The notes: generated from the letters alone by a model not told the origin. DNA of 64,000 nt from Halomonas sp. BDJS001 (GCF_026104355.1 NZ_CP110535.1:3410001-3474000); one strand, 5' to 3'. Shown: positions 7,863 to 16,955, numbered from the stretch's first letter. Made by a program: numbers and translations.

Positions 7863-8825
7863 TTAGCTCTCAGCCCTACCCTCCGACAGCAGCTGTTGGG
7901 CCAATTCATTTACTTTCTGTAAGGCTTCATCCCAGGACGCGGGCTCATCGTGATAAACCAGCGGGCCGATAAAACGCTCGTAGCGATCCTGATGGATGGG
8001 GTTTGCCTGTAAGCACCCTAGGCCATAGAGCAGCTCATCTGCTGGGTTAGTGACAAATTGTGTATGCTGGTTGCCGAACTGAGTCACGTCCGTCTGTATT
8101 ACTGCCTGTACCAGCGTGCGTAATGCAGCCATGTCATATCCGCCGGATGTCGCCATATGAAGATCGTAGACGTGCCTCACCAGCGTTTCGTCATCTTTTC
8201 GGGAAGGATCACGGCTCACGTGGGCTGTGCGACGTAGCAATGCCACCAGCTTCTCGCTGATCGTGGCAGGCAGGCTAACCACCGGAATGGAAGCTACCTC
8301 TGGGGGTAAATGAAGAACATCGGCATACAAGGAGCTGACAGAACACACCACGGCGGGCTCATAAAGTTCTGATGCTGTAACGTCTAGCTTCAAGTCAGGC
8401 CGAAGCGCAGAGATGCTGCCCTGGGTACGGGGATAGCGAACGGTAAACTCCGCATACCGGTACTCGTTACGCTTGACGATCCCAGCATCGGGATCAAGCC
8501 CTAGGATCGGAGAGCGGCTGATAACTGTTTCTATTTCGGCCAGCATCGCTTTTCGTTCTGCCTTTAGAGCCGTTCTAGACATACTTGTTACTACCCCATC
8601 GCGAGCAACAAGCTTGATGTCAATATCCTCAGACATGCGGAAAAGCTTGTGGTGGGCTTTGGCTAAGCTGGTACCCCCTGCGAATACCAGCTCAAACGCC
8701 TCCGAACGCAGCGTTGAAAGTAGACTCAATAACTGAACGGCATAGACATCTTTTTCGACAATAGCGGGGCTGTCGATACCCAGCGCATCCGCCACATCGG
8801 GAAACATTCCAGAATCAATGTTCAT
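7863..8825 (-). CDS. AbiEii-family nucleotidyltransferase toxin (type IV toxin-antitoxin)
   Basis: A 320-residue protein with the nucleotidyltransferase core of AbiEii/DUF1814 toxins: GGTSLAKAHH (about 50-59) followed by 'RMSEDIDIKLV' (about 63-74), giving the GG[ST] and D-x-D catalytic pair. Characterised AbiEii toxins add nucleotides to targets such as tRNA ends and can abort phage infection. Its ATG overlaps the stop of the antitoxin-side gene by four bases. Upstream order and overlap are those of a bicistronic AbiE-like unit. The protein looks complete, so this is probably the only intact toxin in the accessory patch. Confidence 0.87.
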   Translation of the reverse strand: MNIDSGMFPDVADALGIDSPAIVEKDVYAVQLLSLLSTLRSEAFELVFAGGTSLAKAHHKLFRMSEDIDIKLVARDGVVTSMSRTALKAERKAMLAEIETVISRSPILGLDPDAGIVKRNEYRYAEFTVRYPRTQGSISALRPDLKLDVTASELYEPAVVCSVSSLYADVLHLPPEVASIPVVSLPATISEKLVALLRRTAHVSRDPSRKDDETLVRHVYDLHMATSGGYDMAALRTLVQAVIQTDVTQFGNQHTQFVTNPADELLYGLGCLQANPIHQDRYERFIGPLVYHDEPASWDEALQKVNELAQQLLSEGRAES

Positions 8826-9238
8826 GCAGAAACTTGCTCGATACCTAAGCGATATTTACCGTAGGCAATCTGGCGATGAAACGGGCCTTTGACTCTGACC
8901 ACCACTCGCGCCGGAATTTGTGTGCGCCCCGCCTGATAAGCTTTTTCTGCACTGGCTGGCTCCCACTGTACTCCTAGGCGGTTTAATGCCTCTTTGGCTG
9001 CTTGGTCAAAGCCACCGGGCGCTGCAAGCATTGGTTTGCCTGTAATACGGTTTGGGCGCGCTTTGGCGTATAGGCCTTTACCAATACGCACCAATCGTCC
9101 CTGCGCCTCCAATTGCCGAAGCACCCGGCCTACTTGGTCATAACCACCCAGTGCAGCGAAATCATCACGTAGAAATACCGTTCGCCGACTTCTGCGAATT
9201 TTGTCACGGATGCGTGACTCAAGCGTTTGAGTGGTCAT
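8822..9238 (-). CDS. DUF6088/AbiEi-like antitoxin with winged-helix N-terminus
   Basis: A 138-residue protein: an N-terminal winged-helix region ('RTVFLRDDFAALGGYDQVGR', then VLRQLEAQGRLVRIGKGLYAKARPN) as found in DUF6088 and AbiEi proteins, and a small C-terminal domain ending 'KYRLGIEQVSA'. In type IV systems the antitoxin does not bind the toxin but counteracts it and represses the operon through the winged helix. First gene of the pair, overlapping the toxin gene. Shorter than classical AbiEi proteins of about 200 residues, which is normal for the DUF6088 form. Confidence 0.8.
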   Translation of the reverse strand: MTTQTLESRIRDKIRRSRRTVFLRDDFAALGGYDQVGRVLRQLEAQGRLVRIGKGLYAKARPNRITGKPMLAAPGGFDQAAKEALNRLGVQWEPASAEKAYQAGRTQIPARVVVRVKGPFHRQIAYGKYRLGIEQVSA

Positions 9239-9469
9239 GCAACGCCTCCATAGCTGGACAATGACGATAGTTACTTTATACCTTCAGGCTGAGAAATTCA
9301 AAAACACGACACTACAACCAAACCAAAACAATAAATTTATTCAATAAAATCAATTATTTTTATAAAATTTTAAAAATAAAAACCGCCGCAAACGCGGCAC
9401 AAAACAGCCTCTATTATGAGCCGCCCAAAAGCAAGTAAGGTGCTGATATAAAAGTCCGCGAAAATACGC
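9239..9469. other. AT-rich gap with minus-strand terminator-like hairpin
   Basis: The region is much richer in A+T than its neighbours (9290-9390 especially). GCCGC-GTTT-GCGGC followed by a T-rich tract reads as an intrinsic terminator on the minus strand at about 9370-9397, yet no minus-strand gene ends here, so it may be left over from a lost gene. A fragment just before 9470 resembles the preceding part of the decayed toxin in a shifted frame. Confidence 0.4.
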
Positions 9470-9628
9470 ATGGCGCTGGGCAACCAAGGTAAGAATGGTG
9501 GTGCCAGGGTTATCTACTTTTTGGCAACAGCAGAGAGAATCTACCTGATATTGGCCTACCCCAAGAGCGTGAAGGACAGCTTAACGCCCGCTGAAACGGC
9601 CGCACTGAAAACACTGACCCACCAATGA
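9470..9628 (+). pseudogene. RelE/HigB-type toxin, C-terminal remnant
   Basis: An open frame of 52 codons encodes the C-terminal half of a RelE/HigB-fold toxin: 'GGARVIYFLATAERIYLIL', then AYPKSVKDSLTPAETAALKTL, matching the family's R-V-I-Y-Y core strand and the downstream L-T-x-x-E helix. A stop codon interrupts the frame 18 bases before the ATG, and 'DIKVRE' in another frame looks like a preceding toxin piece, so a small indel plus loss of the N-terminal half is likely. The antitoxin gene follows after 16 bases in the usual toxin-first order. It is too short to be an active RNase. Confidence 0.65.
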
Positions 9629-9644
9629 AGGGGGAGGTTTCCAA

Positions 9645-9929
9645 ATGAGCATCTTTGACGAGCTGCAATCTTCACTGCAGGAAGCCGTTGAGATTAAACA
9701 TGGTAAAGCGCAGGCCAGTCGCATCACACGCCATGAGGTGACTGATGTAAAAACTATTCGCGCCCAGCTACACGTATCCCAGGCAGAGTTTGCCAAGGCT
9801 ATGGGAACCAGTGTAGACACCATCAAAAGCTGGGAAACCAAGCGCCGTAACCCGACGGGGCTAGCAGCTAAGGCACTGGCGACGATTCAGGACAACCCAG
9901 CTTTTTTCAACGAGCTTGCTTCGCACTAA
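9645..9929 (+). CDS. XRE-family HigA-2-like antitoxin
   Basis: A 94-residue protein with an N-terminal dimerisation segment and a C-terminal XRE helix-turn-helix (about residues 40-85; 'LHVSQAEFAKAMGTSVDTIK', then SWETKRRNPTG), as in HigA2/NadS-type antitoxins of the toxin-first type. A strong ribosome binding site (GGGGGAGG) stands before the ATG. Its partner toxin upstream is truncated, so it may persist as an orphan repressor. The gene itself is intact. Confidence 0.83.
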   Translation: MSIFDELQSSLQEAVEIKHGKAQASRITRHEVTDVKTIRAQLHVSQAEFAKAMGTSVDTIKSWETKRRNPTGLAAKALATIQDNPAFFNELASH

Positions 9930-10216
9930 CACTTATTTCATTAGCATGAGTAAAAAAGGTAATTCAACGTCGTACTGGTACGTACGGGAGACATAGCTTG
10001 AGCTGGTATTGACCGCCACACTTGCGGCTTCAAAGTAGCTTGCTTACCAACGCTACCAATAAACAATTAAAGACCAATATCATACACGCCTATCAACAGA
10101 CTATGAGGCGTCCAGCGCAAGCAGGCGAGACGTAAACGCGGAGGAAGGAGAAATCGAGCAGCTTAGTACCACAGAGAACCAAGGGACTCATAATCCCTTG
10201 CTTGAACAAGCAAGAT
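9930..10216. other. Intergenic stretch with a tRNA anticodon-arm copy
   Basis: No gene is recognisable. At 10181-10200 the plus strand carries AAGGGACTCATAATCCCTTG: a perfect 6-bp stem around the seven-base loop CTCATAA, sharing 18 bases with the anticodon arm of the adjacent tRNA gene but on the opposite strand. It is followed by a perfect 8-bp hairpin (CTTGCTTG-AA-CAAGCAAG, about 10197-10214). These may be the scar of an integrated element. Confidence 0.5.
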
Positions 10217-10293
<77 letters not shown>

Positions 10294-10405
10294 GAAAAGC
10301 GTGCATATCATAGCGAATGTGGCGGTGTGAGGCTAGCCCCATTGCGCTATCTTGATGTCATTACGGCACTTTATGTGGATTGGGCAGTCTGGTGAGTAGT
10401 TCTTT

Positions 10406-10996
10406 ATGCGGAGACGCGCTGTGAAAGCATTGATTGCTCTAGTTCCTTTATTATTGGTGTTGCCCGTGCACGCTGATTGGCAGCTTGATCCTGCCCAGTC
10501 GCGGGTGCAGGCGTCGATTACCCAGCTGAACGGTGAAACCCCGCAAACTCATCACCACCAGGTGCGTGATCTGCAGGGTGATATCTCCAGCGATGGCACC
10601 CTGCGTTTGCCGTTAAAACTCAGCCAAACGGATGTGCTTGAGCGCTTTGGCGAGCTACCACCGTGGATAGGTTTGTTGGCAAATACCACCCTGGTAACGC
10701 TGGAAGCGCAAATGCCGCCAGAGCGATTGGATAGTTTGGATATTGGCGAATCACTGGTGGAGACGCTGACGTTTAGCGTGCAATCCGACATGGTTAACCA
10801 ACAGGAATCCGTGCCACTGCGGTTTACTCGCGAAGGCTTGAATGAGATACGGATTACCCACGCCGAGCCCATGGCGATGGATGGGCGAGCGCTGATGGCG
10901 AACAGCACGGTAAAAACCGTGCTGTCGCTGCTGGGCTACCAAGAGATCGACGAGCATGTGCCCGTCACTCTTAATGCACTTTTGGTTAATCGCTAG
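10406..10996 (+). CDS. YceI-family exported protein
   Basis: A 196-residue protein with a Sec signal peptide (MRRRAVKALIALVPLLLVLP, cleavage after VHA near residue 23) followed directly by the YceI-type opening 'DWQLDPAQSRVQASITQLNG'. YceI proteins form a lipocalin-like barrel binding isoprenoid or other amphiphilic molecules in the periplasm. It stands alone, downstream of the tRNA gene and convergent with the ABC exporter. A GTG at 10421 is an alternative start with an equally good signal peptide. The H-H-H run after 'ETPQT' is unusual. Confidence 0.8.
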   Translation: MRRRAVKALIALVPLLLVLPVHADWQLDPAQSRVQASITQLNGETPQTHHHQVRDLQGDISSDGTLRLPLKLSQTDVLERFGELPPWIGLLANTTLVTLEAQMPPERLDSLDIGESLVETLTFSVQSDMVNQQESVPLRFTREGLNEIRITHAEPMAMDGRALMANSTVKTVLSLLGYQEIDEHVPVTLNALLVNR

Positions 10997-11006
10997 CCGT
11001 TAAAGA

Positions 11007-12815
11007 TTAACGACTGAGCACCTCCATATCCCCCGCTTGGGCTTCGCCAGTTTGCACCCGCCACTGGGCGGCGTAGTGGCCGTCAGCGGCCAACAGGCTT
11101 GAGTGGCTGCCTCGCTCGGCCACTCGGCCCTTCTCGATCACCACGATCTCATCGGCGTGCACAATGGTAGAGAGCCGGTGGGCAATCATAATCACCGTAC
11201 GGCCATGGGCGATGCGTTTAAGCGAGCGCTGAATGGCCGCTTCGGTCTCGTTGTCCACCGCGCTGGTGGCTTCATCCAGCACCAGAATCGGCGGGTCTTT
11301 AAGCAGTGCCCTGGCCAGTGAAAGCCGTTGGCGTTGGCCACCGGAAAGCCTTACGCCCCGCTCGCCTACCGGCGTGTCCAACCCTTGGGGCAGCGTTTCG
11401 ATAAAGCTCCACGCTTCAGCGGTTTTGGCGGCATCCACAATCGCGGCTTCATCAGCGTCCGGCTTGCCGTAAGCAATATTGTCGCGAATGCTGCCTTCAA
11501 ACAGGTAAACATCCTGACTGACCAAACCAATCGATTGGCGAAGTGAGTTCATACTCACTTCGGTGATGGGCTGCCCATCAATGAGCACGCGGCCATTTTC
11601 GGGGTCGTAAAACCGCAGCAGCAGTTTGATCAGGGTGGATTTTCCCGACCCTGTCGCTCCCACCAACGCCAGGGTATTACCTGCAGGCACGTGCAGGTGA
11701 ATGCCATCCACTCCTACGCCGCTGGTGGCGTAGTGAAAGCTCACGTTGTCTACCGTCACCTCGCCGCGCACCGGTTGGGTAAGCGGCGTGGTGCTGTCAT
11801 CTTTAACGGTAATCGGCACTTCGAGCAGATCGAGAATCCGTCGTGTGCTGGCCATAGCGCGCTCGAACAGGTCGATCACTTGAGCCAGGCCGGTCAGCGG
11901 CCAGAGCAGGCGTTGGGTCAAAAACACCAGCACGCCATAAGCCCCCACGTTCAGCGAGCCGTTAAGCGCCATCATGCCGCCCACTGTAAAGGTGGCCAGA
12001 AAACCGGCCAAAATCGCCATGCGGATCACCGGAATAAACGCGGAGCTAACCTTGATCGCCCGTCTGTTGGCGTCTACGTAGGCTTCGCTGGCATCGCGCA
12101 GGCGCTCGGCTTCGCGTTCTTCGCTGGTAAAGCTTTTAATCGTCGCAATGCCGCTGAGGTTATTGGATAAACGGCTGGCCAGATCCCCGACCTTTTCACG
12201 TACATCGCTATACAGCGGCCCGGCTTTACGCTGGAAGAAGAACGCGCCCCAGATAATCAGCGGGATAGGCGTAAACGCCAGCAGCGCAATCAGTGGTGAA
12301 AGCACAAAGAAGACCGCGCCTACCGCCACCACGGTGACGACCACCTGAATAATCGAATTGGCCCCGCCGTCCAGAAAACGCTCAAGCTGGTTGACGTCAT
12401 CGTTCATGGTGGCCACCAACTGGCCGGAGCTTTTCGACTCAAAGAACGCCATATCCAGCCGCTGAGCGTGCTCGTAGGTATCCTGACGCATATCCGCTTG
12501 TAAACGTTGGGCCAAGTTGCGCCATAAAATTTGGAACAGGTACTCAAACAGCGACTCCCCTGCCCAGATAACAAACGTCAGCACCGCTAGCATGGTGATC
12601 TGCTGCTGGGGCGTTTCAAACCCGAGGCTGGCCACAAAACTCTGCTCTTGGTTGACCACCACATCGATGGCGACACCAATCAGAATCTCTGGAGCAATAT
12701 CAAACAGCTTATTGATAATCGAACAGGCGGTGGCGGCAATGATGCGCCGCCGATAGCCTTTGGCGTAGCGCAGTAGCCGCAGCAACGCTTGAAAACTGTG
12801 TGCAGGAGAGGACAC
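11007..12815 (-). CDS. ABC exporter, fused permease-ATPase (MsbA/MDR type)
   Basis: A 602-residue half-transporter: six membrane segments in the first 320 residues, then a nucleotide-binding domain with Walker A 'GATGSGKST', signature 'LSGGQRQR', Walker B 'ILVLDEATSAVD' and the H-loop histidine in 'IAHRLST'. It would work as a homodimer exporting lipids or drugs from the inner membrane. It lies convergent to the yceI-like gene with ten bases between the ends. It is not next to lpxK, so assignment to lipid A flipping (msbA) is not supported; a multidrug-type role is as likely. Confidence 0.9.
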   Translation of the reverse strand: MSSPAHSFQALLRLLRYAKGYRRRIIAATACSIINKLFDIAPEILIGVAIDVVVNQEQSFVASLGFETPQQQITMLAVLTFVIWAGESLFEYLFQILWRNLAQRLQADMRQDTYEHAQRLDMAFFESKSSGQLVATMNDDVNQLERFLDGGANSIIQVVVTVVAVGAVFFVLSPLIALLAFTPIPLIIWGAFFFQRKAGPLYSDVREKVGDLASRLSNNLSGIATIKSFTSEEREAERLRDASEAYVDANRRAIKVSSAFIPVIRMAILAGFLATFTVGGMMALNGSLNVGAYGVLVFLTQRLLWPLTGLAQVIDLFERAMASTRRILDLLEVPITVKDDSTTPLTQPVRGEVTVDNVSFHYATSGVGVDGIHLHVPAGNTLALVGATGSGKSTLIKLLLRFYDPENGRVLIDGQPITEVSMNSLRQSIGLVSQDVYLFEGSIRDNIAYGKPDADEAAIVDAAKTAEAWSFIETLPQGLDTPVGERGVRLSGGQRQRLSLARALLKDPPILVLDEATSAVDNETEAAIQRSLKRIAHGRTVIMIAHRLSTIVHADEIVVIEKGRVAERGSHSSLLAADGHYAAQWRVQTGEAQAGDMEVLSR

Positions 12816-12878
12816 GAGTGTTCCTTACTGAGGTTGTTATAGCTGAAATAGGTTTAGAGGCAATAGAGTAATGAAATC

Positions 12879-12900
12879 GCCCCGCTATCTCTAGCAGGGC
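12879..12900 (-). terminator. Probable terminator of the siderophore ABC operon
   Basis: A hairpin GCCCTGCTA-GAGA-TAGCGGGGC (one wobble or mismatch) follows the ATPase gene on the minus strand, with only a short T-containing tail (GATTTC). Position fits the end of the operon; the weak T-run limits confidence. Confidence 0.4.
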
Positions 12901-12947
12901 ATCAACTTAACGCAACTGTAGCAATGCGGCGCAAGGCTAGAGCCTGC

Positions 12948-13766
12948 TTAGTAAGCGGGCACCGCGGAGCGGCGAACATTGGCGAGCAAGGGGCTGCCGG
13001 TATCAGGGTCGGTGAGCAACGTGCACTCCACTTGATAGAGCGTTCGCACCAGGTCAGTCGTAACCACTGTAGCCGGAGCTCCAGCAGCGATAATTTGACC
13101 TTCGCGCATGGCGATAAGATGGTCAGCGTAGCGGCAGGCGCTGGCGAGGTCGTGCAGCACCATCACCACCGTACGGCCGTGGTGGGCAAGATGTTTCACC
13201 AGCTCGAACACTTCAATCTGGTGGCCCAGATCCAGTGCGGAAGTGGGTTCATCCAGCAGCAGCAGCGGGGTTTGTTGGGCGATGGTCATGGCGATCCAGG
13301 CGCGCTGCCGCTGGCCACCGGAGAGCGCATCAATCGGTCTGTCAGCGAGTTGTTCAAGTCCCGCCGCCGCCAGCGCGTGCTGCACCACGCGCTGGTCTTC
13401 TGCCGACCACTGGCGCAGCCAGCCCTGGTGGGGCTGGCGACCAAAGCGGATTAACTCGGTCACGGTGAGCCCTTCCGGCGCCACGGCCTCCTGGGGCAGT
13501 AGCGCCAGTTGGGTCGCCAGTTGACGGATGGGCAGGCGCTGAATATCGGCGCCATCGAGCAATACCGCGCCGCTATCGGGTTTATGTAAACGCGCAAGAC
13601 CGGCCAGCAGCGTTGATTTACCGCAGCCGTTGGGGCCCACAATGGCGGTGACTTGGCCGCTGGGCAGGGTGATATCCAAGCCATCGATCACCTGCCGGGT
13701 GCCATAATTCATCCCGAGCGACTGCGTGGCAAGAGAAGGCATGGTGGGTGTTGGAGATTGGCTCAT
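12948..13766 (-). CDS. Iron-siderophore ABC transporter ATPase (FepC/FhuC-like)
   Basis: A 272-residue ATPase with Walker A 'GPNGCGKST', Q-loop '[20 protein letters not shown]', signature '[10 protein letters not shown]', Walker B '[12 protein letters not shown]' and H-loop 'VLHDL', in the spacing seen for FepC/FhuC/BtuD-type importers. It energises the two FecCD permeases encoded just upstream. The ATG at 13766 overlaps the permease stop (ATGA) and has CGGAGC upstream, so it is preferred to the in-frame ATG at 13799. Last gene of the minus-strand operon. Confidence 0.9.
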   Translation of the reverse strand: MSQSPTPTMPSLATQSLGMNYGTRQVIDGLDITLPSGQVTAIVGPNGCGKSTLLAGLARLHKPDSGAVLLDGADIQRLPIRQLATQLALLPQEAVAPEGLTVTELIRFGRQPHQGWLRQWSAEDQRVVQHALAAAGLEQLADRPIDALSGGQRQRAWIAMTIAQQTPLLLLDEPTSALDLGHQIEVFELVKHLAHHGRTVVMVLHDLASACRYADHLIAMREGQIIAAGAPATVVTTDLVRTLYQVECTLLTDPDTGSPLLANVRRSAVPAY

Positions 13767-14920
13767 GTGAAGCTCCGTTGCGGACGCATTAATATCCAAA
13801 GTAACCAGGGCCCGCCGACCACAGCGGTAACGATCCCCACCGGAACCTCGATCGGCGCCAGCAGCGTACGCCCGGCCAAATCGGCAAGTACCATCACCAG
13901 CGCCCCCGCCAGCGTAGCCGCCAACACTGGTACGCTGCGGGAGCTCGACAGTGACCGAGCAATCTCGGGGCCAATCAACCCCACCATGCCCACAGGGCCA
14001 GCCACGGTAACCGCCAGGCCGGTTAGTGCGACAGATAGCAGCAAAACTTCCAACCGGCGCCGCTTGACGTTCACGCCTAATCCACTGGCGGTGGCATCTT
14101 TAAAACGCAGCAGCGTTAGCGAACGGGCTAGCGCCAATGCCGTGGCCAGCCCTAACGCTAGCCCCAGCATCAGTAATTGAAGCGCCCCGCTGGGGCGGGC
14201 ATTGAGCGAACCCACTGTCCATGGGTAGGCAGCATTGGCAGTGTCAATCGCGACTCGCGCCAGCATCAGTTGGGTCACCGCGCCAAACACCGCGCCAACG
14301 CCAATGCCCGCAACGATAAACCGATAGCCCTGGGTACCGCTGCCCGCAGCTAAACCAAAGGTGAGTACCGCGGCGGTCGTTGCGCCGGCTAGCGCCATGG
14401 CGGGTGGTGCGATGGAAACACCTATACCCACGATGGAGGCCACGGCAAAGGCCGTTGCGCCATTATCAATGCCAATAATCCCGGGTGTTGCCAAGCGATT
14501 GCGGGCCAGGGTTTGCATTAGGATACCGGCCAGTGCAAAGGCGGCCCCGGTACTGCAGGCGGCGGCCAAGCGTGGCAAGCGCAGCTCTAACACCACAAAA
14601 CTCGCCATCATATCCGCATTGTCCAACAGCGCCTGCAGCACAGCGGCTGGTGCGACCTTAACGCTGCCGAGGCTTAGATAGATAACGCTGGCGACCAGTA
14701 GCGCGGCAAACAGTCCCAGATTGACTACCACCGCCCGCTGTTCAAACAGGATGCTATTCACCCCCCGTTGACTTTGCCAGGCTAAGCGCCAGTATCCTTG
14801 AGGCGGCAATACGGTGGCGTTTTCAGCCGAGACCGCTGGGGTCGCATGAGAGAAAGGCATAGCAGCCGGTTTGCCCGTTGAGACAGTCATTGATGAAGAA
14901 GACCTGGATGCGGTTTTCAT
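13763..14920 (-). CDS. FecCD-family siderophore ABC permease
   Basis: A 385-residue permease with eight to ten membrane segments and the FecCD pattern: '[20 protein letters not shown]', '[13 protein letters not shown]', '[17 protein letters not shown]' and a C-terminal '[20 protein letters not shown]'. It opens with about 75 residues of hydrophilic, Ser/Thr/Ala-rich sequence before the first helix, more than usual; later starts are possible. I use the ATG at 14920, eight bases after the upstream permease gene, because the longer frame overlaps that gene. Forms the channel with the other FecCD protein. Confidence 0.85.
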   Translation of the reverse strand: MKTASRSSSSMTVSTGKPAAMPFSHATPAVSAENATVLPPQGYWRLAWQSQRGVNSILFEQRAVVVNLGLFAALLVASVIYLSLGSVKVAPAAVLQALLDNADMMASFVVLELRLPRLAAACSTGAAFALAGILMQTLARNRLATPGIIGIDNGATAFAVASIVGIGVSIAPPAMALAGATTAAVLTFGLAAGSGTQGYRFIVAGIGVGAVFGAVTQLMLARVAIDTANAAYPWTVGSLNARPSGALQLLMLGLALGLATALALARSLTLLRFKDATASGLGVNVKRRRLEVLLLSVALTGLAVTVAGPVGMVGLIGPEIARSLSSSRSVPVLAATLAGALVMVLADLAGRTLLAPIEVPVGIVTAVVGGPWLLWILMRPQRSFT

Positions 14921-14928
14921 AAACCCAC

Positions 14929-15957
14929 TTATAACATCGGGAGGCGGCGTGCACGCACGACGGCGACTAATACGGGGGCGCCACATAGCGCAGTGAGCAC
15001 ACCCAGCGGTAGTTCCGAAGGCGCCACCACCACGCGGGAAATGATATCGGCGGCGAGTACCATCAGCGGCCCAATGGGCAGGCAAAACCATAGCGTGCGA
15101 CGAATATCAGGCCCGGCAAGAGCCCGTGCCACAAACGGCACCACCAACCCAACAAAGGCGATGGGCCCGGCGATGGCGGTAGCAGCGCCCACCAAAAGCG
15201 CCACGCAGGCGACGACCAGCCAGCGGATCAGGTTGGGGTGGTGCCCCAACCCCGAAGCAACCCGTTCGCCTAGCGCTAGCGCGGCTAAAGGCCGGGCGAT
15301 CAGCGCAACTATCACGGATGCCACCAGCAGACTGGGCAGCACGGCCAGCAGGTCGTCTAAGCGGCGTCCAGCCAAACTGCCAATCACCCAGAAACGAATT
15401 TCATCAGCGGCACGTTGGTCGTAAAGCAGCAGCAGCGAGGTTAACGAAGCGAGCAGCCCCGAAAACGCGGCACCTGCGAGAACGAGCCGAATAGGGTCAT
15501 TACCCACACCGCGAAAGCGCGCCACGCTTAATACGCAGACACAGCCCACCAAGGCGCCGAGCTGTGCGACTGAAATGCGCAGAGTGGCGGCGCTGGCACC
15601 CAGTACCAAGGCCAGTGCCACGGCAAACGCCGCTCCTGCGCTCACCCCTAACAAACCCGGTTCGGCCAGCGGATTGCGCGCCACCGCTTGTAATAACGCC
15701 CCTGCTACCCCCAACGCCACGCCCACCGCAATGCCAATTAAAGTACGCGGGGCACGCAGTTCCCAGACAATGAAACTCGCCTCACTGTCCTGTACGCCAC
15801 CTAGTAGCGCCAGCACCCGCAGTGGGCCGACACTGCCTGCGCCCATCAATAAACTAACGCCACTCGCCGCCACAAGGGCGGTGAGTAGTAACAGCATTAA
15901 CGTACGATGGCTGGAACGCCTGGCGACTCCAGGCGTTGCAAAACGAGGTACCGTCAC
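14929..15957 (-). CDS. FecCD-family siderophore ABC permease
   Basis: A 342-residue permease, the normal length for FecC/FepD-like subunits. Landmarks are 'LRAPRTLIGIAVGVALGVAG', 'LAEPGLLGVSAGAAFAVAL', 'GPIAFVGLVVPFVARALAGP' and 'ELPLGVLTALCGAPVLV'. It pairs with the second permease as a heterodimer in the inner membrane. Its ATG overlaps the stop of the binding-protein gene (ATGA), showing tight coupling in the order binding protein, permease, permease, ATPase. Confidence 0.92.
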   Translation of the reverse strand: MTVPRFATPGVARRSSHRTLMLLLLTALVAASGVSLLMGAGSVGPLRVLALLGGVQDSEASFIVWELRAPRTLIGIAVGVALGVAGALLQAVARNPLAEPGLLGVSAGAAFAVALALVLGASAATLRISVAQLGALVGCVCVLSVARFRGVGNDPIRLVLAGAAFSGLLASLTSLLLLYDQRAADEIRFWVIGSLAGRRLDDLLAVLPSLLVASVIVALIARPLAALALGERVASGLGHHPNLIRWLVVACVALLVGAATAIAGPIAFVGLVVPFVARALAGPDIRRTLWFCLPIGPLMVLAADIISRVVVAPSELPLGVLTALCGAPVLVAVVRARRLPML

Positions 15958-16955
15958 GGCAACAGCGCAGCCTCTATATCATCAAGAATGGCTTGCGCGG
16001 CCAGTGGGCCATTGGCACTGCTCCACAGCTGGCCATTCACTGGCACCACCTGCTCTCGCTGAACCACGTTAAGGCGAGTGAACGCAGGGCTCTGTTTAGC
16101 GGCGTCCAAGGCTTGTTGGCCATCTTCATTGAGGGTTGCCAGGAATAGCCAGTCGCCATCTACTTGGGCAAGGTTTTCCAGGCTGAGTACATCGCTGTGT
16201 ACGCCGCGCTCGCCAATTAAATCGGCGCCTTGTACGTCAAGGCCAACCTGCTCTAACAGCCCCGTGGCAATCAGTTTTTCCGACATTACCATCGGGCCAC
16301 CGGGCATCCAGCGCACTAAAAAGGCGGTGCCGCCTACGTCTGCATCCGCTAATGCGTCGGCTAGTTGCGTGGCGCGCTGATCTACCGTGGCAATGGCTTC
16401 TTCAATCACATCTTTACGGTTTAATGCTTCGCCGTAAAGTCGCGCCTCAGCTTTCCAGTTATCCGCGGCTAACGGCTGGGTATGCGGCACAACGGTTGGC
16501 GCAATACGTGAAAGCAGTTGGTACTGTTCATCGGAAAGCTGGGCGGGCGCCAAAATCAGATCCGGCTGCTGCGCCAGCACGGCTTCAATATTGATTTCCC
16601 TAACAACGCCCATAATGGCGGGACGATCATCGCCCAAATGGGCCTCCACATACTCGGCGACGTTATCACCACCGCGTGTGGTGACGGCGCCTAGTGGCGT
16701 GATGCCAGCCGCTAGGGCAGCATCCAGTGCGCCTTCGTAAAGGGTCACAACCCGCTCAGGGGTTCCCTCCACCTCTACCTCGCCAAAGGCGGTATTCAGC
16801 GTGCGCGCTTGCGCGGTGCCTGCCACTAAAACGCTTAGCAGAACGCTGACCACGCCTAAACGCGCACCTTTAGTGAGGGTAGCTGTCATTGAGGTCGTTT
16901 TATCCAGCGCCGTTTTCACCAGCACAGTTTTCACCAGCACAGTTTTAACAAACAT
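15954..16955 (-). CDS. Iron-siderophore ABC transporter substrate-binding protein
   Basis: A 333-residue periplasmic binding protein of the FhuD/FepB class, with 'TPERVVTLYEGALDAALAAG', 'GVVREINIEAVLAQQPDLIL' and the C-terminal 'AILDDIEAALL'. The start at 16955 has GAGAG upstream and gives an unusual N-terminus: MFVKTVLVKTVLVKTALDKT, three copies of a five-residue VKTVL unit, before the signal-peptide core (LGVVSVLLSVLVAGTAQA). Met at 16889 would give a conventional signal peptide but lacks a ribosome binding site. A Fur box lies about 30 bases upstream. First gene of the four-gene uptake operon. Confidence 0.88.
   Translation of the reverse strand: MFVKTVLVKTVLVKTALDKTTSMTATLTKGARLGVVSVLLSVLVAGTAQARTLNTAFGEVEVEGTPERVVTLYEGALDAALAAGITPLGAVTTRGGDNVAEYVEAHLGDDRPAIMGVVREINIEAVLAQQPDLILAPAQLSDEQYQLLSRIAPTVVPHTQPLAADNWKAEARLYGEALNRKDVIEEAIATVDQRATQLADALADADVGGTAFLVRWMPGGPMVMSEKLIATGLLEQVGLDVQGADLIGERGVHSDVLSLENLAQVDGDWLFLATLNEDGQQALDAAKQSPAFTRLNVVQREQVVPVNGQLWSSANGPLAAQAILDDIEAALLP

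Noticed and set aside
11007..12815. Assignment of the ABC exporter as MsbA
   Set aside because: No lpxK or other lipid A gene is adjacent, and the sequence motifs do not separate MsbA from multidrug exporters.
12924..13454. 176-codon open frame on the plus strand
   Set aside because: Antisense to the siderophore ATPase gene; no domain or start signal.
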